Assembly (NCBI GenBank): GCA_023150835.1
Contig: JAKLKB010000200.1
Span: forward strand, 5,599 to 12,758
DNA length: 7,160 nucleotides
Direction: 5' to 3'
DNA from: Myxococcota bacterium
GTDB lineage: Bacteria > Myxococcota_C > UBA6777
Part shown: in pieces, positions 1-4,562 of the stretch
Layout: each line of letters begins with the position of its first letter
How positions within the stretch are numbered: position 1 is the stretch's first letter
Notes under the pieces: model-generated
Database searches by the model: none
Told to the model about the DNA's origin: nothing
What the model saw: the letters and a program-made list of their open reading frames with translations, nothing else
Program-made: the position numbers and the translations under genes

Positions 1-91
1 AAAGAGGAGGCAGAAAGAGGAGGCAGAAAGAGGAGGCAGAAAGAGGAGGCAGAAAGAGGAGGCAGAAAGAGGAGGCAGAAAGAGGAGGCAG
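1..91. repeat. 13-bp purine-rich tandem repeat array, 7 perfect copies (may continue off the left edge)
   Basis: The unit AAAGAGGAGGCAG repeats seven times without a mismatch. The array begins at the first base of the window, so the true copy number is unknown. One strand is all purine apart from a single C per unit. Each unit carries AGGAGG, which matches the Shine-Dalgarno consensus on the + strand; the other strand reads CCTCCT. No frame contains a stop codon on either strand, because the unit cannot form one. Thirteen is not a multiple of three, so translation would give a 13-residue period over 39 bases. The array lies downstream of the leftward thioredoxin gene and abuts a duplicated piece of it. 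The repeat is certain. Any function, such as a variable-number repeat or transcript-end structure, is inference. Confidence 0.97.
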
Positions 92-94
92 AGG

Positions 95-131
95 GGATCT
101 CGTATTCGCGGAGGTTGGTGGAGGATTGGAG
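95..131. repeat. Exact 37-bp duplicate of the thioredoxin 3' coding end (second copy at 169-205)
   Basis: Positions 95-131 match 169-205 base for base. Extending left to 92/166 adds one mismatch at 94/168, giving 39 of 40. The 169-205 copy lies inside the thioredoxin gene and encodes, on the - strand, the end of the protein up to REYEI. In the 95-131 copy the same codons are present, but the Leu-stop that follows is replaced by CCC and then by the tandem array, so the copy has no stop. In its frame, an in-frame TAG lies a short way upstream within 132-163. It therefore looks like a fragment left by a local duplication, not an expressed gene. The bases between the copies (132-168) show no similarity to the array. 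Confidence 0.93.
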
Positions 132-163
132 ACTTGGAGCCTTCAAACTCTACTAGCACAGAG

Positions 164-622
164 TTAGAGGATCTCGTATTCGCGGAGGTTGGTGGAGGAT
201 TGGAGCCAGCGTTCCATTTGAGAGAGCGGGAGAGCGCCTGTCTGTCGGTTGATCTCGCGGCCCTGTTGGAAGAGCGCGAGGGTGGGGAGTGCTTGGATCC
301 CGTATTGTTGAGCGATGGACGCTTCGTTGTCAGTGTTGACTTTGGCGATGAGGATCTGGCCGGCGTATTTTCGGGCCAGTTGTTCGAGTACGGGAGCGAC
401 ACTGCGACACGGGCCACACCAAGGCGCCCAAAAGTCTACGAGGATAGGGATATCGCTGTTTTGTAGGACGCTTGCGAAGTTGGTGTGATCGAGTTTTTGC
501 ACCGCGCCCAGATCAAGGGGGTTGTGGCAGCGGCCACACGTTGCGTTGGTTTTACTGGTCTTTACGCGGTTTTTTTGCCCACAAGACGGGCAGATCCAGA
601 TGGCTTGTTTGGCTTGTTGCAT
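164..622 (-). CDS. trxC: Thioredoxin 2 (zinc-ribbon thioredoxin, TrxC type)
   Basis: A cytoplasmic thiol-disulfide oxidoreductase that reduces protein disulfides and is recharged by thioredoxin reductase. The 152 residues are close to the roughly 140 of E. coli TrxC. The N terminus has the TrxC-specific zinc ribbon, with two CxxC pairs at Cys11/Cys14 and Cys29/Cys32. The thioredoxin fold follows from about residue 40. It has the active site WCGPC (Cys69 and Cys72) inside DFWAPWCGPCR, the buried acid Asp63, and the cis-proline at Pro113 in ALPT. There is no signal peptide. The start is an ATG at 620-622 preceded by AAAGGA (bases 629-634, read on the - strand) with a 6-base spacer. The stop is TAA at 164-166. 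The gene is divergent from the ATPase. E. coli trxC belongs to the oxidative-stress (OxyR) response, but no such operator was recognised here. The last codons are duplicated downstream at 95-131. The family call is firm. Confidence 0.95.
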   Translation of the reverse strand: MQQAKQAIWICPSCGQKNRVKTSKTNATCGRCHNPLDLGAVQKLDHTNFASVLQNSDIPILVDFWAPWCGPCRSVAPVLEQLARKYAGQILIAKVNTDNEASIAQQYGIQALPTLALFQQGREINRQTGALPLSQMERWLQSSTNLREYEIL

Positions 623-1018
623 AACCGATCCTTTCTTGGCGCAGAGAAACTCCGCACATCGTGCTCAAGATGAGAAGTGACGCGACCGACGAAAACCCCC
701 GTGTTCGCGTTATTTCGAGCGGCTGTGCTGTTGGTTTGAAAAACGTCTGTTTGTCTCGCCGATACGGGGTCAAGAGAGACGTGTTCTCTTTTGGGGTGCA
801 GGGCAACGCCCCATAAATCTATCCCACGAGCCACTCCTATCGGGCTTCGTAGAACGATGTTGTTTGTGGAGAGCCGCTGCGGATGAAAAAAGTTGTAAAG
901 CCGTAGAAGAAAAAGTCAACGCCGAAGGGGCGATGTGGAGAAGAGGCTTGTTTTGTGGGGGGGGATGGCCTAAGCCTTGTTGGATGATTCCAAGGACGAA
1001 CAGGACGGAGGATCGAGT
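623..1018. other. Divergent intergenic region between thioredoxin and ATPase genes
   Basis: This 396-base gap must hold the promoters of the two divergent genes. I found no convincing sigma-70 pair; TTGAAA at 736-741 has only a poor -10 candidate downstream. A 7-bp stem (792-798 with 807-813, one G-T pair, 8-base loop) has no T-run on either side, so it does not look like a terminator. A run of eight G lies at 957-964. Short open frames cross the region, but none has a good ribosome site or a recognisable product. GATC, which is very common in the flanking genes, is absent from about 635 to 1010, which fits non-coding sequence. Confidence 0.6.
1007..1011 (+). promoter_or_regulatory. Shine-Dalgarno site that fixes the ATPase start
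   Basis: GGAGG sits 7 bases before the ATG at 1019-1021. The same frame stays open back to a TTG at 977, which would add 14 residues. That TTG has only the G-run at 957-964 ahead of it and encodes a polar, non-conserved extension. The ATG is therefore preferred. Confidence 0.8.
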
Positions 1019-3724
1019 ATGTCGAAGAAAAACAAGCCGGTCGAGCAGGGGGGGCGTGAAGCCTTACACGAGAGCGAAGGGATCAAGGGATTAAGCCGTC
1101 AGGAGGTCGCGCAGCGCGTTCTAGAAGGTCGAACCAACGCGGTGAAGCGTGAGACCTCTCGAACGTACCAAGGGATCGCCCTCTCGAACTTGTTCAACGT
1201 CTTTAACTTGGTGGTGTTTTCGATCGCAGCGGTGTTGGTTGCGTTGTTCTTTGTGTTTGGTGACAAACGAACGCTGTACGATAGCCTTGCGATCGGGACT
1301 GTGGCGATCGTGAATTCCGTGATCTCGATGATCCAAGAGATCCGAGCGAAGATCGCCCTTGATAAGATCGTGGCGTTGTCGCGTTCGATGTCCTCGGTGG
1401 TTCGGGAGGGATCAGCGCAAGATATCGCGATGGATGATATCGTGGCAGGGGATGTGGTGTGGGTGAAGCGGGGCGATCAAGTCCCCGTCGATGGGGAGGT
1501 TCTGGCTTCGAGGCATTGTGAGGTGGACGAGTCGCTGTTGACGGGAGAGTCCGAGTACATCTTTAAAGAGGGCGGAGATGCGGTGCGTTCGGGTTCGTTT
1601 TGTGTGGCAGGGATGGCGCTGATCCGCGCAGAAAAAGTGGGGGTGGAAAGCTACATCCACAAACTTGCGCGTGAAGTGCGTTCGTACAAACGGTTTGTGT
1701 CGCCATTGCAGCGAAGCATCGACCGTTTGGTGCAGGTGATGATCGGTTTGGCAGTGATCTTGGGTGTGTTGGTGGTGGGGCGTGCGTTGGCCGACTTTTT
1801 GTTGAAGAGTGCGGCTGTTTTGCCTGCGAGCCTGCCGATGACGGCGGCGACAAGCGCATCGACGGCGGCTGCGGTGCAAGAGATCGCGATCGAGACGACC
1901 CGTTCGGTTGCTTCGATCGTGACATCAATGGTTCCGATCGGCTTGATCTTGTTGACAACGGTGGCCTTTGCGCTCGGTGTGTTTCGGATATCACAGCAAG
2001 GTGCGCTGATCCAAAAGCTGAATGCCGTCGAATCCTTCGCCCATATCGACACCTTATGCATGGACAAGACAGGTACGCTGACAAAGAACGAGTTGCAACT
2101 GGCCGAAGTGACGCCGCTAGACGATGCGTTGGATGAGGCGACGATGCGTGTGTTGTTGGGAGCCTTTGCTCACGGGGCGACCGATCAAAATGCCACGCTG
2201 GTGGCGATCGCAAAGTCCCAAGAAGCCCCTGTGATGGAGATCTCCGAAGAAGTCCCCTTCAATTCCAAGGAAAAGTACAGCGGTTTGTGTGTGGAGATCC
2301 GCGACGCTTCGGATGCACAAGATCAGAGAGCCTCTGCGGAGGGGAAGAAAGAGTCTTCGGAAGAACCCAAGGAGCAGGTGTGGAAGGGCCGTCCATTGCG
2401 CTTGGTGATGGGGGCCTACGAGCGGCTGCGCCAAGGATTTACTGAAGAGGCGAAGCAGCGGGGCGATGCGCTGTTGGCGTCCAAACATGGGCTGCGCAAT
2501 CTGGCCTTTGCGTGTGTAGATGGCGAAGCAGGAGATTTTCGTGAGATCGTGAAGGCGCGGCATGACGGGGCATTGCGGCTGCTGGGGATCTTTTCTTTGG
2601 TGGATGAGGTACGGCCCGATATCGGCGAGGTATTGGGGAGGTTTGCGGAGCGCGGGATTCGGTTGAAGATTATCTCGGGTGATGCGGCAGAAACAGTACA
2701 AGCGGTGGCGCGTGCTTCGGGTTGGCAGGAGTCGACGGAGCGTGTGGTGACAGGGCCTGAGTTGGATCAGATGACGCCCGCACAGATCGGCGAAGTCGCA
2801 AAAGAACACTCGCTGTTTGCGCGGGTTTCGCCGCAAAACAAGAAGGCATTGATCAGCAGTTTGCAAGCGCAAAAGCGGTATGTGGCGATGGTGGGGGACG
2901 GTGTGAATGACGTGCTTGCGTTGAAGCAAGCGCAGTTGGGCGTGGCGATGGGCGATGGAAACCGTATGTCCAAGGATGTTTCGGATATCGTGCTGCTCAA
3001 CAACGACTTTGCGATCATGCCGCAAGTGCTGGCTGAAGGCGAGACGATCATCGGAAACGTCCAATCTTCGGCGAAATTGTTTTTGACCAAGAATGTGTAT
3101 GCTGCGATCTTGATCCTTGCGACGGGGTTTTTGGGCATGGCGTTTCCGTTTGTTCCGCGCCATGTGACGATCATCGGCTTTTTTTCGATCAGCGTACCCG
3201 CGTTGTTGATCACGTTCAGCAAGCGGATGAGCGATCTGCCAGCGCACTTTTTACGAGACGTGCTGCGTTTTACCGCAACGTCAGGAGCGATGATCGCGGG
3301 TTCTGCGTTGGTTTCGTACTTCCTGTCTTTGGTGGTGTTTCGACAGCCTGTGGAAGTAGCGCGAGTGGCGTTGTTGACGCAGGTCGTGTTGCTGAGCTTG
3401 TTGAACTTTTTGATCATCATCGGACGTGAGCGGATGTGGGAGCTTGTACGCAAGAATTGGGAGTTGTCGAGCTTCGCTTTGGGATTTGCGGTGCTGTACT
3501 TTGTGCTGTTGTTTGTGGTGACAAAGGTTTCGTGGTTGTCGGGGCTGGCGTCGTTTTTGGAGCTTCATCCTTTGTCTTTGCGCGATATCGGCGTTGCCTT
3601 GGGGCTTTCGGTGGGCGTGGGGATGGCGATGATCTTGACGCATCAGCGGATCTTGCGCGATGAACGTGTGCGCGAAGAAGAAGAGCGCCAAGAAGCCGTT
3701 GAGGCGGCCAAGTGGACGGCTTAA
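1019..3724 (+). CDS. Cation-translocating P-type ATPase (P2-like, closest in style to CtpE-type pumps)
   Basis: An inner-membrane pump that couples ATP hydrolysis to cation transport, 901 residues from the chosen ATG. An N-terminal cation-ATPase motif (GLSRQEVAQRVLEGRTN, 24-40) is followed by M1 (about 59-81) and M2 (88-106). The actuator domain has TGES at 175-178, then M3 (237-256) and M4 (296-322). The phosphorylation site is DKTGTLT with Asp349. The nucleotide-binding domain has FNSKEKYSG (414-422) and MGAYE (464-468). The hinge has SGD (553-555) and GDGVND (626-631). M5 to M10 lie at about 692-712, 716-734, 752-773, 783-801, 818-836 and 856-874. There are no heavy-metal-binding CxxC or CPC motifs, so it is not a copper or zinc P1B pump. 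Two oddities stand out: M4 reads VPIGL where calcium-type pumps usually have PEGL, and about 35 residues rich in Ala, Ser and Thr (260-295) are inserted before M4. A charged insert lies at about 428-457. The ion is unknown; Ca2+ or Mg2+ would be a guess from the family. Confidence 0.92.
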   Translation: MSKKNKPVEQGGREALHESEGIKGLSRQEVAQRVLEGRTNAVKRETSRTYQGIALSNLFNVFNLVVFSIAAVLVALFFVFGDKRTLYDSLAIGTVAIVNSVISMIQEIRAKIALDKIVALSRSMSSVVREGSAQDIAMDDIVAGDVVWVKRGDQVPVDGEVLASRHCEVDESLLTGESEYIFKEGGDAVRSGSFCVAGMALIRAEKVGVESYIHKLAREVRSYKRFVSPLQRSIDRLVQVMIGLAVILGVLVVGRALADFLLKSAAVLPASLPMTAATSASTAAAVQEIAIETTRSVASIVTSMVPIGLILLTTVAFALGVFRISQQGALIQKLNAVESFAHIDTLCMDKTGTLTKNELQLAEVTPLDDALDEATMRVLLGAFAHGATDQNATLVAIAKSQEAPVMEISEEVPFNSKEKYSGLCVEIRDASDAQDQRASAEGKKESSEEPKEQVWKGRPLRLVMGAYERLRQGFTEEAKQRGDALLASKHGLRNLAFACVDGEAGDFREIVKARHDGALRLLGIFSLVDEVRPDIGEVLGRFAERGIRLKIISGDAAETVQAVARASGWQESTERVVTGPELDQMTPAQIGEVAKEHSLFARVSPQNKKALISSLQAQKRYVAMVGDGVNDVLALKQAQLGVAMGDGNRMSKDVSDIVLLNNDFAIMPQVLAEGETIIGNVQSSAKLFLTKNVYAAILILATGFLGMAFPFVPRHVTIIGFFSISVPALLITFSKRMSDLPAHFLRDVLRFTATSGAMIAGSALVSYFLSLVVFRQPVEVARVALLTQVVLLSLLNFLIIIGRERMWELVRKNWELSSFALGFAVLYFVLLFVVTKVSWLSGLASFLELHPLSLRDIGVALGLSVGVGMAMILTHQRILRDERVREEEERQEAVEAAKWTA

Positions 3725-3786
3725 AAACGTCCTCACTTGTCCCATCCAATCGAGCGATCAAGCAAGTCCAGTAGGAGCGGAAAGCG

Positions 3787-4533
3787 ATGTTGCGAAGGCC
3801 GAAACAAGAGCAGTTGGAAGCGTTGTTGGAAAATTGGCAAGAGGAGATGCAGAAGCTCGATGCAGAAAGCTTAGAGCGTCCGGCCTTTTCATCGAAGCGC
3901 GCCGAAGTGTTAACGGAAGCGTTGGTGCGGCAATTTGTGACGATCACACCGATCGCGGTCAAGAACTTTGATCGCCAACAATGGAAAGAGTACGGAGGTG
4001 TGTGGATCTCGATGCACGATCGACTGTGGTTGTTTGTGGCGGCAGAGCGGGCCTTTGTGGGGGCTTTGGGCGGGCAGGGAGAAGAATACTTGCGATTGAT
4101 CGAGGAGGTGAGTGGGCGGATGCAAGGCTTGATGCCGTGGGCGCGTGTGCTTGCGCAAGTGGATGAGCAGATCGCCGAGACGCTTGCGGATCTGCAAAGG
4201 CCGCGAGACTTGCGCGATCCTGCCGATGAAGCGGTGCGTTTGGTGAGTTTACTGCGAGCCAACCAAGGCTTGCTTGGCGATGCGCTGCAATTGCCGGAGT
4301 CTGCGCTGTTGCCGCTCGATCAAGCAGCGGAAGCGTTGTTGCTGGTTTCCGAAGAAGCGTTGATGGAGCGCCTTTCTGCGCTTCAAGATACGATGTTTCG
4401 GGCGTATACGATCTGGACTCGTGCGTATCGCTTGCTTGCGGTGATGGGGCGCTTTTTGTTGCGCGAACAAGCCGATGCAGCGGTGAAATTCCCTGATGCC
4501 CTGCCTGTACCGATCCTGCCCGTTGTTCCGTGA
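3787..4533 (+). CDS. Hypothetical helical protein, probably co-transcribed with the ATPase
   Basis: I do not recognise this 248-residue protein. It begins with an ATG preceded by AGGAG (3773-3777, 9-base spacer) and starts 62 bases after the ATPase stop with no terminator between them, so one transcript is likely. The sequence looks almost entirely alpha-helical. An amphipathic N-terminal helix (about 6-28) leads to an aromatic-rich segment with Trp66, Trp73 and Trp81. Long Leu/Ala/Glu-rich helices follow (about 98-135 and 144-230), and the tail is proline-rich (PDALPVPILPVVP). It has no signal peptide, no convincing membrane span and no cysteine, so it is probably cytoplasmic. Codon use (TTG leucine, GTG valine) matches the ATPase gene, which supports it as a real gene. 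Two antisense frames overlap it but lack ribosome sites and family features. A role with the pump is inferred only from position. Confidence 0.82.
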   Translation: MLRRPKQEQLEALLENWQEEMQKLDAESLERPAFSSKRAEVLTEALVRQFVTITPIAVKNFDRQQWKEYGGVWISMHDRLWLFVAAERAFVGALGGQGEEYLRLIEEVSGRMQGLMPWARVLAQVDEQIAETLADLQRPRDLRDPADEAVRLVSLLRANQGLLGDALQLPESALLPLDQAAEALLLVSEEALMERLSALQDTMFRAYTIWTRAYRLLAVMGRFLLREQADAAVKFPDALPVPILPVVP

Positions 4534-4536
4534 AGT

Positions 4537-4562
4537 CCCTGAGATCTTCGGAAAGATCAGGG
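4537..4562. terminator. Possible bidirectional terminator hairpin between convergent genes
   Basis: Bases 4537-4542 (CCCTGA) pair with 4557-4562 and 4545-4548 with 4553-4556, giving 10 base pairs with a 2-base bulge and a CGGA loop. The hairpin fills the 23-base convergent gap and includes the stop codon of the leftward gene. Neither side has a proper T-run, so it is not a textbook intrinsic terminator. Its position is the main argument for the call. Confidence 0.4.

Noticed and set aside
95-205. A 37-bp repeat, 37-bp spacer, 37-bp repeat pattern resembling a minimal CRISPR unit
   Set aside because: The second repeat is coding sequence of trxC, there are only two copies, no palindromic repeat ends are seen and no cas gene is present. 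A local duplication explains it.
134-466. 110-codon + strand frame opposite trxC
   Set aside because: It is antisense to a firmly identified thioredoxin and lacks a recognisable product.
792-813. 7-bp stem-loop in the divergent region as a terminator
   Set aside because: There is no T-run on either strand, and no gene ends nearby.
552-834. Two - strand frames covering the trxC start and upstream region
   Set aside because: They overlap trxC out of frame, have no family features, and are probably chance open frames.
977-1018. TTG at 977 as the ATPase start
   Set aside because: The ATG at 1019 has GGAGG at 7 bases, while the TTG lacks a proper ribosome site and adds only a polar, non-family extension.
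864-1094. 76-codon + strand frame overlapping the ATPase start
   Set aside because: It begins at TTG without a ribosome site, ends inside the ATPase gene in another frame, and has no recognisable sequence.
2117-3247. Long open frame antisense to the ATPase gene (376 codons, - strand)
   Set aside because: The product is rich in Arg, His and Gln with no domain, and it lies wholly opposite a convincing gene. It is an effect of codon composition.
3417-4262. Open frame on the - strand across the ATPase end and the hypothetical gene (281 codons)
   Set aside because: It has low-complexity Ser/Arg/Thr/Pro composition, no ribosome site, and covers two better-supported genes.
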